A stretch of 64,000 nucleotides of DNA from Chromobacterium sinusclupearum (GCF_002902845.1 NZ_PPTF01000020.1:1-64000); one strand, 5' to 3'. Counted from the stretch's first letter, positions 25,793-35,975 are shown. Numbers and translations: made by a program. Notes: generated by a model not told the origin, from the sequence alone.

Positions 25793-27309
25793 CGCAGCTT
25801 GGCCGACCAATCGAGATAGCGCGGCGACTCGCCCAAGCGCAAACGGAAGCGCTCGGCATTGCCGGCTGCCGCTTGCCATAGGTACACCTGGTCGGCATGA
25901 CTGCCGCTGGCCCACGCGCTCAGATAGTAATCGGCGGCGCGCGCCCAATCCTTGAACGACACCTCGTCGCCATCCTGCAGGCAGCCGCCGTCGGGACGGC
26001 TGTGATTGATCAGCCTCAGCTCGGCAGAACGGTTCAGCGCGCCCTGCGCGGTGTAATAAGCGTACTGGTTGCCGCCGACTCCGCCCCACCAAGTCCAGAA
26101 CCAGCCAGGCTGATCCGCCCGCTCCAGCCGGACGTACTCGCCGGAGCGGATACAGCCGTTGTCGCGCATGGAGAAGTTGTTGGACAGGTTGAAGCGCGCT
26201 CGCGGCCCAGGCGCGGCCGCGTCGGTCTTCAACCAGCCGTCATTGGCGGCCGCGGCCTGCGCGTAACGGCCATTGGCCAGATTCTGCAGCGTGACGCCGC
26301 GGTAGCTGCCCGGCAGAGCGGTCAGCGAGCGCTGCGGAATCGAGGCGTCGGCCCAGGCGAAGGCCTGCACCGGGTAATGGTCGCTGTAATCGGTATAGGC
26401 AAAGGTCTGCTTGGCCACGACGGACTGGACGGTCCACTGCGGCGCGGCCGCGTCCAGCGCCTGGTTATGCCAGACTGCCGGTTGACGGTGCCCTTTCAAC
26501 AGCAGGATGTAGTCCAGGTACTCTGGCGCGTCCCCGGTCCGGGCGCCGTAGCGCTCCAGCGCGATGCCGTTGCCGGCGGTGTCGAAGCTGTACGGCATGC
26601 CGGCGTAGCGCGGCTCGTCCGCCTGCAGGATATCCAGCAAGGCGCGGTACTCGGCGCTCTTGTTGCGATCGGTATTCATGTCGCCGGCGACGATCACGGT
26701 CTCCTCGGGCGGCAAGTGCTTAGCTTGAATCCAGTTCGCCATCTCGCGCAACTGAGCTTGGCGCACGGCGATGTCGCCATGGTTGGCGCAGCCGCTGTCT
26801 TCGGACTGCAGATGGGTGCCTATGACATGGAAAATCCGTCCGTCAGCATTGATTTTCGCGTAGGCGAAGCCTTTCAGCGCCTGTCCGTCCCCGCTGCAGC
26901 CAGGCGTGGTGAACAGGTATTGCCGGCGCTCCGCGATGGGCCAGCGGCTGACGATGGCGACACCGCCGTCCTCCGGCTTCAGCGCGTTCCAGCCCTCCGT
27001 CGCGTCCCAGCCTTGCTGCGTACGGCCGATCACCGGGGTCTGAAAGGGATAGCGCGGCTTGAGCAAGGCCAGCAGATGCTCAGAGGCGGCATTGTCCTGC
27101 AGCTCCTGGAATACCATCACATCCTGGCTCTGCGCGACGCTGGACGCCGCCATCAGCTCGACCCGGCGCATCTGGCCGTAATTCGGATACAGCGCTTGCG
27201 GCAGCAGCATGGCGTTCCAGGTAGCAAGCCGCAGGTCGTCCGGCGGAGCGGCGCTAGCCGCCGCTGTCCACGCCAGCGCCGCGGCCAGCAGAAAATGCCT
27301 GAGTCTCAT
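25774..27309 (-). CDS. Secreted neutral sphingomyelinase / phospholipase C-like protein
   Basis: A 511-residue exported protein with a 20-residue signal peptide. Residues 24-315 are an endonuclease/exonuclease/phosphatase domain with VFQELQD (metal-binding Glu), IGTHLQSEDSGC, VIVAGDMNTD and YSDHYPVQAF (catalytic His). The overall pattern, with the two cysteines in TPGCSGDG and SGCANHG, fits bacterial neutral sphingomyelinase (beta-haemolysin type). Residues about 330-511 form an extra C-terminal domain rich in Tyr and Trp (GWFWTWWGGVGG), possibly for binding. It is a probable membrane-damaging toxin; substrate preference is not shown. Confidence 0.85.
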   Translation of the reverse strand: MRLRHFLLAAALAWTAAASAAPPDDLRLATWNAMLLPQALYPNYGQMRRVELMAASSVAQSQDVMVFQELQDNAASEHLLALLKPRYPFQTPVIGRTQQGWDATEGWNALKPEDGGVAIVSRWPIAERRQYLFTTPGCSGDGQALKGFAYAKINADGRIFHVIGTHLQSEDSGCANHGDIAVRQAQLREMANWIQAKHLPPEETVIVAGDMNTDRNKSAEYRALLDILQADEPRYAGMPYSFDTAGNGIALERYGARTGDAPEYLDYILLLKGHRQPAVWHNQALDAAAPQWTVQSVVAKQTFAYTDYSDHYPVQAFAWADASIPQRSLTALPGSYRGVTLQNLANGRYAQAAAANDGWLKTDAAAPGPRARFNLSNNFSMRDNGCIRSGEYVRLERADQPGWFWTWWGGVGGNQYAYYTAQGALNRSAELRLINHSRPDGGCLQDGDEVSFKDWARAADYYLSAWASGSHADQVYLWQAAAGNAERFRLRLGESPRYLDWSAKLRYAKRP

Positions 27310-27552
27310 TCGATGTCCTCAATCAGCGGGGAAATCGAACAAGCTGGGCAAGCTCCATTTCAAAATGGTTAATTATCAAAAATTTAAAATTACATACGCA
27401 ACACCTCTGCTCGATTGTTCAAATTATCCGAGCAATGAATCCAAAAACAAGTGGATTATCCCCAAATCCGCCCAAGCTAAACTACCTTCAAGCATCACGC
27501 CTGCTGGAGATTCAACCCAGTCATCGATGAATGGAAAACCAAGGAGCAAGCC

Positions 27553-27804
27553 ATGCATACCGCGCTGGTCATGCTGGGTGGACTGGCGCTGTTGGCCGTC
27601 TGCCTGGCCTGCGGCCACCTGAGCGGCCACTTCGCCGCCGCCGCGCTGATCTTCATCCCGCTATGGCTGGCAGTCGCCGGCTTGAATCTGTGGATAGGCG
27701 TCAGCCGCGCCGGCTACACGCTGCGCGAGGAACTGCCTATTTTTCTGTTGGTTTTCACCATGCCTAGCGTCATCGCGGTGCTGGTCTGGTGGCGATCAAA
27801 CTGA
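27553..27804 (+). CDS. Small inner-membrane protein (83 aa), unknown
   Basis: An 83-residue protein with three hydrophobic segments: residues 1-22, 28-50 (AALIFIPLWLAVAGLNLWIG) and 60-78 (LPIFLLVFTMPSVIAVLVWW). AAGGAGC precedes the ATG by 6 bases, a strong ribosome site. It is alone, divergent from the sphingomyelinase-like gene and ends before a bidirectional terminator. Function unknown. Confidence 0.75.
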   Translation: MHTALVMLGGLALLAVCLACGHLSGHFAAAALIFIPLWLAVAGLNLWIGVSRAGYTLREELPIFLLVFTMPSVIAVLVWWRSN

Positions 27805-27817
27805 ATGAGCCAAACAA

Positions 27818-27850
27818 AACGGCCGCGCTTGGCGAAGCGCGGCCGTTTCC
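27818..27850. terminator. Bidirectional terminator
   Basis: A perfect 13-base stem (AACGGCCGCGCTT / AAGCGCGGCCGTT, 27818-27830 and 27835-27847) with a GGCG loop. T-runs flank both sides: TTTCC rightward and TTTTGTTTGG leftward. It ends both the small membrane protein gene and the yceI operon. Confidence 0.85.
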
Positions 27851-27871
27851 GTCCTAAACCGGCAAGACGGC

Positions 27872-28450
27872 TTATTCGTGGATGGCTTCCACGGCGATGG
27901 TGATGGTCACTTCGTCGCCGACGTAAGGCGCATACTTGCCGGCGTTGAATTCGCTGCGCTTGACCACGGTGCTGGCATTGGCGCCGATGGCATCCTTCTT
28001 CAGCATCGGGTGCGGCTGCTGCAGGAAGCTGCTCAGCGTCAGCGTCACCGGCTTGGTCACGCCCTTGATGGTCAGACTCCCTTCCACGGCAGTCGGCTTG
28101 TCGCCGTCGAACAACACCTTGGTGGACTTGAAGGTGGCGGTCGGGTACTTGGCGGTATCGAAGAAGTCCGCGCCCTGGATGTGGCCGTTGAACACCGGGT
28201 AGCCGGTGTCCACCGATTTCATGTCGATGGTGACGTCCACAGAGCCGGTCTTGGCTTCCTTGTCCAAGACGATGGTGCCGCTGGTCTTGTTAAAACGGCT
28301 CAGCTGGGTGGAGAAGCCAAAGTGGCTGTAAGAAAAACGCGGGAAGGTGTGGGTGCCGTCGATGACGTAAGTTTCCGGCGCGGCCAGCGCGGCGCTGCTG
28401 AAGCCGGCGAAGGCCACGGCGGCCAGGGTGAGGCGAGTCAGTTTGTTCAT
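27872..28450 (-). CDS. YceI-family periplasmic protein, second copy
   Basis: A 192-residue exported lipocalin-like protein of the YceI family, which binds polyprenoid lipids. Residues 1-23 are a signal peptide. Family motifs are YVIDGTHTFPRFSYSHFGFS at the start of the barrel, SVDVTIDMKSVDTG and LTIKGVTKPVTL. ATG 28450 has GGAAAGAAG upstream. It is third in an operon with a first YceI gene and cytochrome b561; this set is often a membrane redox unit linked to isoprenoid quinone handling. Confidence 0.88.
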   Translation of the reverse strand: MNKLTRLTLAAVAFAGFSSAALAAPETYVIDGTHTFPRFSYSHFGFSTQLSRFNKTSGTIVLDKEAKTGSVDVTIDMKSVDTGYPVFNGHIQGADFFDTAKYPTATFKSTKVLFDGDKPTAVEGSLTIKGVTKPVTLTLSSFLQQPHPMLKKDAIGANASTVVKRSEFNAGKYAPYVGDEVTITIAVEAIHE

Positions 28451-28481
28451 GGCTTCTTTCCTTGGTTGAAAGCGGCTGCGC

Positions 28482-29051
28482 TTATTTGGCGCGCGCCAGC
28501 AGGTGGAACTTGATCTGGATTTCATTGGCGACGGTGCCAAAGTCCTTCCAGTCGCCCTCGCCAATGGCGAAATCGGCGCGCTTGATGCTGAGCGCGCCGT
28601 CAAAAGCCGCCATCGCGCCCTGCGGGGTCATGGTGGCGACGGTGCTGACGGCCTGGGTGCGGCCCTTGATGGTCAGCTTGCCGTCCACCTGGAAGCGGTT
28701 GCCGCCCAGCGGCTTGATGGCGCCGGACACGAAGCGGGCGGTCGGATACTGCTTGGTATTGAACCAGTCCTTGTCAGACACTTGGTCGTTGGCCTCGGCC
28801 GATCCAGTGTCGATGCTGGCGATGTCCACCGTCAGCTCAGCCTTGGACGCCGCCGGCTTGGCCGGATCAAAATTCAGCACGGCCGAGAATTTCTTGAACT
28901 GGCCCTGCATGCCCACACCCATCTGCTTATAGCCGAAGGCGATATGGCTCTTGTCCTGCTGGATGGCGGTGTAAGCCGCCGCGCGGGCGGCCAGCGGGGC
29001 CGCCAAGACGCTGCCTATCAGCAAGGACAGCGCAAGGGATTGGATTTTCAT
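28482..29051 (-). CDS. YceI-family periplasmic protein, first copy
   Basis: A 189-residue exported YceI protein with a 25-residue signal peptide ending AARAAA. Barrel motifs are DKSHIAFGYKQMGVGMQGQF, DIASIDTGSAEANDQV and LTIKGRTQAVSTVATM. It is only distantly similar to the neighbouring copy, so the duplication is old or the two came together independently. The gap to the next gene is 31 bases and to cytochrome b561 21 bases. Confidence 0.88.
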   Translation of the reverse strand: MKIQSLALSLLIGSVLAAPLAARAAAYTAIQQDKSHIAFGYKQMGVGMQGQFKKFSAVLNFDPAKPAASKAELTVDIASIDTGSAEANDQVSDKDWFNTKQYPTARFVSGAIKPLGGNRFQVDGKLTIKGRTQAVSTVATMTPQGAMAAFDGALSIKRADFAIGEGDWKDFGTVANEIQIKFHLLARAK

Positions 29052-29072
29052 GTTCAGTTCTCCGGGTAAGGG

Positions 29073-29615
29073 TCAAGAACGCGCGCGCCACGGCAGCATG
29101 CGGCTCAGCACGTCGTCCTTGTCCAGCAGATGATGTTTCAGCGCGGCGGCCGCATGGCCCACCACGGTCGCCGCCAGCAGGTAATTCAGCGCGGTGTGCA
29201 AGGCACCCAGGCGATGCCCCAGTTCGGGGTTCGGCGCAATCAGATCAGGCAGCGGCAGCACGCCAAAATAGACCGTCTGCACGCCCTTGGCCGAGCTCAT
29301 CAGCCAGCCGGACAGCGGAATGGCGATCATCAGCAGATACAGCACCAAGTGGCCGACATGCGCCAGCGCCCGCATTGCCTTGCCCATGCCGGCGGGCAGC
29401 GCGGGCGGCCGGTGTCCAAAGCGCCAAATCAGGCGCAGCCACACCAGCAAAAACACCGTGACGCCGGCCCATTTGTGCCAGGAATAGATCTTCAGTTTGA
29501 ACGGCGACAGCGATAAACCATGCATATAGAAGCCCATGCCAAACAGGCAGAGCAGCATGATGGCCATCAGCCAGTGCAGGAAGATGGCGGTGGAGGTGTA
29601 ACGCGTTTGGGACAT
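29073..29615 (-). CDS. Cytochrome b561 (CybB-type)
   Basis: A 180-residue inner-membrane diheme cytochrome with four helices. Candidate heme ligands are His14 in AIFLHWLMA, a His in YSWHKWAGV, His88 or His91 in RALAHVGHLVLYLL, and a His in LGALHTALNY. ATG 29615 follows AGAGG; an upstream extension to 29669 is unlikely. It heads the operon with two yceI genes. In E. coli yceJ-yceI show the same pairing. Confidence 0.88.
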   Translation of the reverse strand: MSQTRYTSTAIFLHWLMAIMLLCLFGMGFYMHGLSLSPFKLKIYSWHKWAGVTVFLLVWLRLIWRFGHRPPALPAGMGKAMRALAHVGHLVLYLLMIAIPLSGWLMSSAKGVQTVYFGVLPLPDLIAPNPELGHRLGALHTALNYLLAATVVGHAAAALKHHLLDKDDVLSRMLPWRARS

Positions 29616-29714
29616 GGAAGCCTCTGCTGGAAAGTCAACACGGCATTGCCGCCGACGGACGATGCTCAATGTAAGCGGTTTTCATTTCGTGAAATAGCCC
29701 GGCTAAACAAATTT

Positions 29715-29737
29715 ATTGTTTCTCATTAATAAACAAT
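29715..29737. promoter_or_regulatory. Inverted repeat upstream of the cytochrome b561 operon
   Basis: ATTGTTT at 29715-29721 and AAACAAT at 29731-29737 form a perfect inverted repeat with a 9-base spacer, about 100 bases upstream of the cytochrome gene start in an AT-rich stretch. It could be a repressor or activator site; the protein is unknown. Confidence 0.4.
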
Positions 29738-29926
29738 AGATTCTCCCGCTGCCAGAATAGCGGCAATCCGGTTTATATCTTGACATCCGCGTATTGCCGA
29801 TAAAATTAAAAATACCAAACAGATTTCCAAGCCGCCATTGCCCGCTCGACTCGACCGCAGTGACATCTGCGCCACCGTTCATGGCGCTCGCCCCCTACCC
29901 TATCCGCAGATAAAGGAGACTACCTC

Positions 29927-30373
29927 ATGCAAACCAGCAGCAACGGCATCCAGCTGATCCAGCAATTCGAAGGGTTGCGGCTGACCGCCTATCAGGACTC
30001 GGTCGGCGTCTGGACCATAGGCTATGGCCACACCGGACCCGATGTCCGGGCGGGCCTGAGCATCAGCAACAGCCAGGCCACGCAACTGCTGAGCCAGGAC
30101 TTGCAGCGCTTTGAACAGGGCGTGTCCAATCTGGTCAAGGCGGCCATCAATCAGAACCAGTTCGATGCGCTGATCAGCTTCAGTTACAACCTGGGCCTGG
30201 GCAATCTGCAAAGCTCCACCCTGCTGCGCTTGCTGAACCAGGGCGACTACCAGGGCGCGGCCGGACAGTTCCCACTGTGGGACAAGGCCGGCGGCAAAGT
30301 GCTGCCCGGCTTGCAAAAACGCCGTCTGGACGAGCAGGCGCTGTTCCTGACGCCTGTCACCGCGACGGCCTAA
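29927..30373 (+). CDS. Phage-type lysozyme (GH24 endolysin), orphan
   Basis: A 148-residue muramidase of the T4/P21 lysozyme family that hydrolyses peptidoglycan. Catalytic Glu is in QQFEGLRLTAY (residue 15), with Asp and Thr in DSVGVWTIGYGHT. It lacks a signal peptide, so export would need a holin or lysis. AAAGGAGA precedes the ATG. No holin, spanin or phage structural gene lies next to it; neighbours are cytochrome b561 and a conserved cysteine-rich protein. It is either a domesticated endolysin or a bacteriocin-like lytic enzyme. Confidence 0.88.
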   Translation: MQTSSNGIQLIQQFEGLRLTAYQDSVGVWTIGYGHTGPDVRAGLSISNSQATQLLSQDLQRFEQGVSNLVKAAINQNQFDALISFSYNLGLGNLQSSTLLRLLNQGDYQGAAGQFPLWDKAGGKVLPGLQKRRLDEQALFLTPVTATA

Positions 30374-30450
30374 CCCTAGCCGGCGAATAATCGCCCCAAA
30401 CCGCCCGCCCGCTGCTAAGCTGGGCGGGTTCGTCATTTTGCCTAGCCGTC

Positions 30451-30651
30451 ATGCCAGACTCCCGCCCCGCGCGCGGCGCATTACTGTGCCGGCGCTGCCA
30501 GCACTACTTCGTCACCTACAATCCCAGCTTCCCCTATGGCTGCCGGGCGATGGGCTTTTCCAGCAAACGCCTGCCCTGCCTCGATGTGCAGGAGGCCTCC
30601 GGCCAGGCCTGCATGCGCTTCGCCTCCAAAACGCCGCCCCCGCGCGGCTGA
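30451..30651 (+). CDS. Small conserved cysteine-rich protein (66 aa)
   Basis: A 66-residue protein with CRRCQHYFVTYNPSFPYGCR, GFSSKRLPCLDV and SGQACMRF. The Cys-X2-Cys-X-His start with later cysteines suggests a metal site. I recognise the pattern as a conserved proteobacterial small protein that databases often label 'uracil-DNA glycosylase' in error; it contains no glycosylase domain. Function unknown. It follows the lysozyme gene on the same strand with a 77-base gap holding a GC-rich hairpin. Confidence 0.75.
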   Translation: MPDSRPARGALLCRRCQHYFVTYNPSFPYGCRAMGFSSKRLPCLDVQEASGQACMRFASKTPPPRG

Positions 30652-31035
30652 CTTGGCAAGGTTGCCGGGTGGCCAAGCTCAGCCTGACCGCGCCTCTGCC
30701 TCCGGACCATATAGGTGTGGCTGCCCTGCCGCCATCTTCGCCCCAGCATTGAGTCAGCCGCTTATCTCAGCCAGCCCCCCGCGCCATATCCAACTGATTG
30801 CCCCTCTCCCCCAATCGCAACACAAAACCCAACGTCATTATGACAAACAGCTCAACCGCCGCAAATTCGAGCAAAAATTCCACTACAGACTATTGATTTT
30901 CATAATATTTCCCATGCCATCATCGGCGCGACAAATTTACCGCATCAAAAAATACGATTAGATTACCGCCGCCGTCCTCTCGTATGTTTGGATCAGCGCC
31001 CCTTCAAGCGCAGCACACCCCCAAAGGAGGATGTC
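30652..31035. other. Intergenic region upstream of the acetate uptake operon
   Basis: About 380 bases with no gene I can support. The right half is AT-rich (30830-30960) and should hold the promoter of the DUF485-actP-acs operon. No terminator hairpin or RNA gene is obvious. Confidence 0.4.
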
Positions 31036-31344
31036 ATGAATGAGGAGACTCTGAAGAAGATCCAGTCCAATCCGAAGTACTTGGAACTGGTCCACAAGAA
31101 AACCAGCCTCGGCTGGACCCTGGCCATCGTCATGCTGGCCATTTATTACGGCTACATTCTGGTACTGGCTTTCGACCCGTCCTTGCTGGGCAAGCCGCTG
31201 TATGCTGGCGCCACCATGACGGTGGGCATCCCGGTGGGCATTTGCATCATCCTGTCCGCCTTCGTGCTGACCGGCATCTACGTGCGCCGCGCCAACCGCG
31301 AGTTCGACCCGCTGACCCAACAAATCGTCGAGGAGTCCCGATAA
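31036..31344 (+). CDS. DUF485 small membrane protein (YjcH-like)
   Basis: A 102-residue inner-membrane protein with two helices ([20 protein letters not shown] and [20 protein letters not shown]) and a charged C-terminus. The family (YjcH in E. coli) is encoded immediately before acetate permease genes and probably assists the transporter. AAAGGAGG lies 5 bases before ATG 31036; the open frame to 30988 is not used. Its stop and the actP start share one base (TAATG). Confidence 0.9.
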   Translation: MNEETLKKIQSNPKYLELVHKKTSLGWTLAIVMLAIYYGYILVLAFDPSLLGKPLYAGATMTVGIPVGICIILSAFVLTGIYVRRANREFDPLTQQIVEESR

Positions 31345-33023
31345 TGCAGCCACGCAAACTCTCCCTGGCCGCCGGCACGGCGGCCCTGCTGCCCACGCTG
31401 GCGTTGGCGGCGGGCGCGATAGAAGGCGATGTCAAGCAGCAGGCCACCAACTGGCATGCCATCATCATGTTCTTCCTGTTCGTCGCCTTCACGCTGGGCA
31501 TCACCTACTGGGCGGCGCGCCGCACCAAGTCGGCCAGCGACTTCTACGCCGCCGGCGGCGGCATCACCGGCTTCCAGAATGGCCTGGCCATCGCCGGCGA
31601 CTATATGTCGGCAGCATCCTTCCTGGGTATTTCCGCTCTGGTGTTCGACAAGGGCTACGATGGCCTGATCTACTCGATGGGCTTCCTGGTGGGCTGGCCC
31701 ATCATCCTGTTCCTAGTGGCGGAGCGGCTGCGCAACCTCGGCAAGTACACCTTCGCCGATGTGGCGTCCTACCGTCTGCAGCAAGGACCAGTGCGCAGCT
31801 TCGCCGCGCTGTCCACCCTGGTGGTGGTGGCGATGTATTTGATCGCGCAGATGGTGGGCGCCGGCAAGCTGATCCAGCTCTTGTTCGGCATGAGCTATGG
31901 TTCGGCCGTGCTGATGGTGGGCGTGCTGATGGTGTGCTACGTGCTGTTCGGCGGCATGCTGGCCACCACCTGGGTGCAGATCATCAAGGCCGTGCTGCTG
32001 CTAGCAGGCGCCACCTTCATGGCGCTGATGGTGCTGGCCACGGTCGGCTTCAACCCGGAACTGATGTTTGAAAAAGCCGTCGCCGCGCACAGCAAGGGCA
32101 TCGCCATCATGTCGCCGGGCAAGGCCGATCCGATCGACTCCATCTCATTGGGCCTGGCGCTGATGTTCGGCACCGCCGGCCTGCCGCACATCCTGATGCG
32201 CTTCTTCACCGTCGCCGACGCCAAGGAGGCGCGCAAGTCGGTGTTCTTCGCCACCGGCTTCATCGGCTACTTCTACATCCTGACCTTCATCATCGGCTTC
32301 GGCGCCATCATGCTGGTGCTGAATCAGCCGGGGATGATGGAAACAGTGATGAAGGACGGCAAGGAAGTGCACCAACTGGTGGGCGGCAGCAATATGGCAG
32401 CCATCCATCTGGCGGACGCCGTTGGCGGCAATATCTTCCTCGGCTTCATCTCCGCCGTGGCCTTCGCCACCATTCTGGCGGTGGTGTCGGGCCTGGCGCT
32501 GTCCGGCGCCAGCGCGGTGTCGCACGATCTGTACGCCAGCGTGTTCAAGCACGGCAAGGCCAACGAGGCCGACGAGATCCGCGTCTCCAAGATCACCACC
32601 GTGGTGCTGGGCGTGGTGGCCATCGTGCTGGGCCTGGTGTTCGAGAAGCAGAACATCGCCTTCATGGTGGGCCTGGCCTTCTCCATCGCCGCCTCGGCAA
32701 ACTTCCCGGTGCTGTTCCTGTCGATGTTCTGGAAGGGGCTGACCACGCGCGGCGCGGTCATCGGCGGCCTGATCGGTCTGATCAGCGCCGTGGTGCTGAT
32801 CGTGCTCGGACCGACGGTATGGGTGGAAGTGCTGAAGCATGAACATGCCGTCTTCCCGTACAAGAACCCGGCCCTGTTCTCGATGACCCTGGCCTTCGTC
32901 GCCACCTGGCTGATTTCGGTGCTGGATACGTCCAAGCAGGCCGCGGATGAAAAGGCCAAGTTCGACGCCCAGTACGTGCGGGCGATGACCGGCATCGGCG
33001 CCAGTGGCGCCAGCAAGCACTAA
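31344..33023 (+). CDS. actP: Cation/acetate symporter ActP
   Basis: A 559-residue sodium:solute symporter that imports acetate and other short carboxylates. A cleavable-looking N-terminal segment ([20 protein letters not shown]) is followed by about 13 helices. Family motifs include [34 protein letters not shown] and [20 protein letters not shown]. The start is coupled to the DUF485 gene. With acs downstream it forms an acetate scavenging unit. Confidence 0.92.
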   Translation: MQPRKLSLAAGTAALLPTLALAAGAIEGDVKQQATNWHAIIMFFLFVAFTLGITYWAARRTKSASDFYAAGGGITGFQNGLAIAGDYMSAASFLGISALVFDKGYDGLIYSMGFLVGWPIILFLVAERLRNLGKYTFADVASYRLQQGPVRSFAALSTLVVVAMYLIAQMVGAGKLIQLLFGMSYGSAVLMVGVLMVCYVLFGGMLATTWVQIIKAVLLLAGATFMALMVLATVGFNPELMFEKAVAAHSKGIAIMSPGKADPIDSISLGLALMFGTAGLPHILMRFFTVADAKEARKSVFFATGFIGYFYILTFIIGFGAIMLVLNQPGMMETVMKDGKEVHQLVGGSNMAAIHLADAVGGNIFLGFISAVAFATILAVVSGLALSGASAVSHDLYASVFKHGKANEADEIRVSKITTVVLGVVAIVLGLVFEKQNIAFMVGLAFSIAASANFPVLFLSMFWKGLTTRGAVIGGLIGLISAVVLIVLGPTVWVEVLKHEHAVFPYKNPALFSMTLAFVATWLISVLDTSKQAADEKAKFDAQYVRAMTGIGASGASKH

Positions 33024-33095
33024 ATGTCAATGCCATAGACAGGCCGCGCGCTGTCACGGCGCGCGGCGACAACATCAAAGACTCTGGAGAAATAC

Positions 33096-35060
33096 ATGTC
33101 GACGCTAGATTCCATCCTCAAGGAAACCCGCAGCTTCGCCCCGTCGGACGAGTTCCGCCGCAAGGCGACGATCAGCGGCATGGAGGCCTACAACGCCCTG
33201 TGCGAACAGGCCGATGATCACTACCTGTCGTTCTGGGGGGATCTGGCGCGCGAACTGATCACCTGGAAAAAGCCGTTCTCCCGCGTGCTGGACGACAGCC
33301 AGGCGCCGTTCTTCAAATGGTTCGAGGATGGGGTGCTGAACGCGTCCTACAACTGCCTGGACCGCCATCTGGCCGCCAACGCCAACAAGATCGCCATCAT
33401 CTTTGAAGCCGACGACGGCGACGTCACCCGCATCACCTATGCCGAACTGCACCGCCGCGTCTGCCAGTTCGCCAATGGCCTGAAAAGCCTGGGCGTCAAG
33501 AAGGGCGACCGCGTGGTGGTGTACATGCCGATGGGCATTGAGGCCGTGGTGGCCATGCAGGCCTGCGCCCGCATCGGCGCCATCCACTCCGTGGTGTTTG
33601 GCGGCTTCTCCGCCGGCGCGGTGCGCGACCGCATCCAGGACGCCGGCGCCAGCGTGGTCATCACCGCCAACGAAGGCATGCGCGGCGGCAAGAACGTGCC
33701 GCTGAAACCCACCGTGGACGAGGCGCTGGCGCTGGAAGGCGCCGAATCGGTCAAGCACGTGGTGGTCTACCAGCGCACCAACGGCGGCGCCAACTGGACC
33801 GATGGCCGCGACGTGTGGTGGCACAAGCTGATCGAAGGCCAGAGCGAAACGTGCGAACCGGAATGGATGAATGCCGAAGACCCGCTGTTCATCCTCTACA
33901 CCTCAGGCTCCACCGGCAAGCCCAAGGGCATCCAGCACAGCACCGCCGGCTATCTGCTGGGCGCGATGAACAGCTTCCGCTGGGTGTTCGACTACAAACC
34001 CAACGACGTGTACTGGTGCACCGCCGATGTGGGCTGGATCACCGGCCACAGCTACGTCTGCTACGGCCCGCTGGCCAATGCCGCCACCCAGGTCATCTTC
34101 GAAGGCGTGCCCACCTACCCGGACGCCGGCCGCTTCTGGCGCATGATCGAACAGCACAAGGTTTCCATCTTCTATACCGCGCCGACGGCGATCCGCTCGC
34201 TGATCAAGCTGGGCGCCGACCTGCCCAAACAGTACGATCTGTCGTCCTTGCGCGTGCTGGGCACAGTGGGCGAGCCGATCAACCCCGAAGCCTGGATCTG
34301 GTATTACGAAACGGTAGGCGGCGGCCGCTGCCCCATCGTCGACACCTGGTGGCAGACCGAAACCGGCTCCGCGATGATCGCGCCGCTGCCGGGCGCAGTG
34401 CCCACCAAGCCGGGCTCCTGCACCCTGCCCTTGCCCGGCATCATCGCCGATATCGTGGACGAATCCGGCGCCCAGGTGGAACCGGGCCGCGGCGGCTTCC
34501 TGGTGATCAAGAAGCCCTTCCCCAGCCTGGTGCGCACCATCTGGAATGACCCGGACCGCTTCAAGAAAACCTACTTCCCGGATGAATTCGACGGCAAATA
34601 CTACCTGGCCGGCGATTCCGCCCACCGCGACGAGAGCGGCTACTTCTGGATCATGGGCCGCATCGACGACGTGCTGAACGTGTCCGGCCATCGCCTGGGC
34701 ACCATGGAGATCGAATCAGCGCTGGTGGCCAACCCGCTGGTAGCGGAAGCCGCCGTGGTCGGCAAGCCACACGAGGTCAAGGGCGAAGCGGTGGTGGCCT
34801 TCGTGGTGCTGAAGGGGCCGCGCCCACAGGGCGACGCCGCCAAGACCGTGGCGGCCGAGCTGAAAAACTGGGTCGCGCACGAGATCGGCAAGATCGCGCA
34901 GCCGGACGACATCCGCTTCGGCGAAAACCTGCCCAAGACCCGCTCCGGCAAGATCATGCGGCGCCTGCTGCGCTCCATCGCCAAGGGCGAGGAGATCACC
35001 CAGGACGTATCCACGCTGGAAAATCCGCAAATCCTGGCGCAGCTGCAGCAGCCGCTGTAA
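33096..35060 (+). CDS. acs: Acetyl-CoA synthetase
   Basis: A 654-residue AMP-forming ligase that makes acetyl-CoA from acetate, ATP and CoA. Motifs are [15 protein letters not shown] (P-loop), [36 protein letters not shown] and the C-terminal [12 protein letters not shown], whose Lys is the acetylation-control site in Acs. Length is standard. GGAG precedes the ATG. It is 72 bases after actP and ends with a strong terminator. The malate synthase gene at 53.7 kb would use its product through the glyoxylate route. Confidence 0.95.
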   Translation: MSTLDSILKETRSFAPSDEFRRKATISGMEAYNALCEQADDHYLSFWGDLARELITWKKPFSRVLDDSQAPFFKWFEDGVLNASYNCLDRHLAANANKIAIIFEADDGDVTRITYAELHRRVCQFANGLKSLGVKKGDRVVVYMPMGIEAVVAMQACARIGAIHSVVFGGFSAGAVRDRIQDAGASVVITANEGMRGGKNVPLKPTVDEALALEGAESVKHVVVYQRTNGGANWTDGRDVWWHKLIEGQSETCEPEWMNAEDPLFILYTSGSTGKPKGIQHSTAGYLLGAMNSFRWVFDYKPNDVYWCTADVGWITGHSYVCYGPLANAATQVIFEGVPTYPDAGRFWRMIEQHKVSIFYTAPTAIRSLIKLGADLPKQYDLSSLRVLGTVGEPINPEAWIWYYETVGGGRCPIVDTWWQTETGSAMIAPLPGAVPTKPGSCTLPLPGIIADIVDESGAQVEPGRGGFLVIKKPFPSLVRTIWNDPDRFKKTYFPDEFDGKYYLAGDSAHRDESGYFWIMGRIDDVLNVSGHRLGTMEIESALVANPLVAEAAVVGKPHEVKGEAVVAFVVLKGPRPQGDAAKTVAAELKNWVAHEIGKIAQPDDIRFGENLPKTRSGKIMRRLLRSIAKGEEITQDVSTLENPQILAQLQQPL

Positions 35061-35081
35061 TCCCTTGAGGAGAGCCTGATT

Positions 35082-35109
35082 GGCCGTCGCCCGCGCGACG
35101 GCCTTTTTT
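35082..35109 (+). terminator. Rho-independent terminator after acs
   Basis: GGCCGTCGC at 35082-35090 pairs perfectly with GCGACGGCC at 35095-35103, followed by TTTTTT. Confidence 0.9.
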
Positions 35110-35285
35110 CTTTTCAAAACATCAGAGCCGCAGAAACGAAATAGAACGCAGACAGGCCGCCGCCAACCGCGCCATGAGCGCCTTGCCCGTTGCAGAAATT
35201 CAGCGGGATCTCCACCGCACAGGCATGCATGGATCTTATTCCGTGTTTTCCCGTCTGATTCCGTGGCCAATAAAGGTTTTACGGT

Positions 35286-35816
35286 TTATTGAAAGCGAAT
35301 ATGCGGCGAACGACACGCCATATGCCACAGATCATGCCATTGCCCATGCAGCAGCATGCTCTTCTCGGCCTTGCCGAACACCGTAAAGCCATTGCGCTGC
35401 AGCACCTTGAGCGAGCCAGGATTGGCCGGCCGCACCGTGGCCTCCAGCCTGGCCAGACCAAGCTCGCCGAACGCCAGCTCGCGCAAGGTGGCCAAAGCCT
35501 GGCTGGCGATGCCTTGTCCGGCATGCGCTTCGCCTATGCGGTAACCCAGCTCCGCCTTGTGGAAATATCGCCGCTCCACCCCACGCAGATTGATGCGGCC
35601 GACGATTTCGTCGCCTCGCCAGATCAGATACTGATACCCGGCATCGGCCTTGGCCTCCCCCGCCGCCGTGCCTATCGCCTCCCGCACCGCGTCCAGCCGG
35701 TAATAAGCCTCAGGCCGCGCATTGATCCAGTGCTCGAAATAGGCACGATTGCTCAGCTCGAAAGCCAGCAGCGCCTCTGCGTCCTCCGCTTGCGGCGGCA
35801 ATAGCCGAATGCTCAT
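35286..35816 (-). CDS. GNAT-family N-acetyltransferase (RimJ/RimL-like)
   Basis: A 176-residue acetyltransferase of the ribosomal-protein or small-molecule acetylating type. Features are YLIWRGDEIVGRINL, the acetyl-CoA loop GYRIGEAHAGQGIASQALAT, and the C-terminal NPGSLKVLQRNGFTVFG. ATG 35816 is preceded by AGAGGGATGAGG; two in-frame starts up to 35834 are less well placed. No operon partner. The substrate is unknown. Confidence 0.85.
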   Translation of the reverse strand: MSIRLLPPQAEDAEALLAFELSNRAYFEHWINARPEAYYRLDAVREAIGTAAGEAKADAGYQYLIWRGDEIVGRINLRGVERRYFHKAELGYRIGEAHAGQGIASQALATLRELAFGELGLARLEATVRPANPGSLKVLQRNGFTVFGKAEKSMLLHGQWHDLWHMACRSPHIRFQ

Positions 35817-35975
35817 CCTCATCCCTCTGATCATCTCGCCCAGGCTGCAGACCAGTAAAATTCATACAGCATACCACCGGAGTAAAGCGATCCGGCAGCG
35901 CGCCGCCGCTGGCAGACGTCATATTTATCTGCGATGATCCAAATCAGTTACAGACCTGACCATCAGGCACCGTCG

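Noticed and set aside
29927..30373. Prophage marker
   Set aside because: A lysozyme alone is not a prophage; no other phage genes lie within 15 kb on either side.
30451..30651. Uracil-DNA glycosylase
   Set aside because: Proteins like this often carry that name, but 66 residues without the glycosylase motifs cannot be the enzyme.
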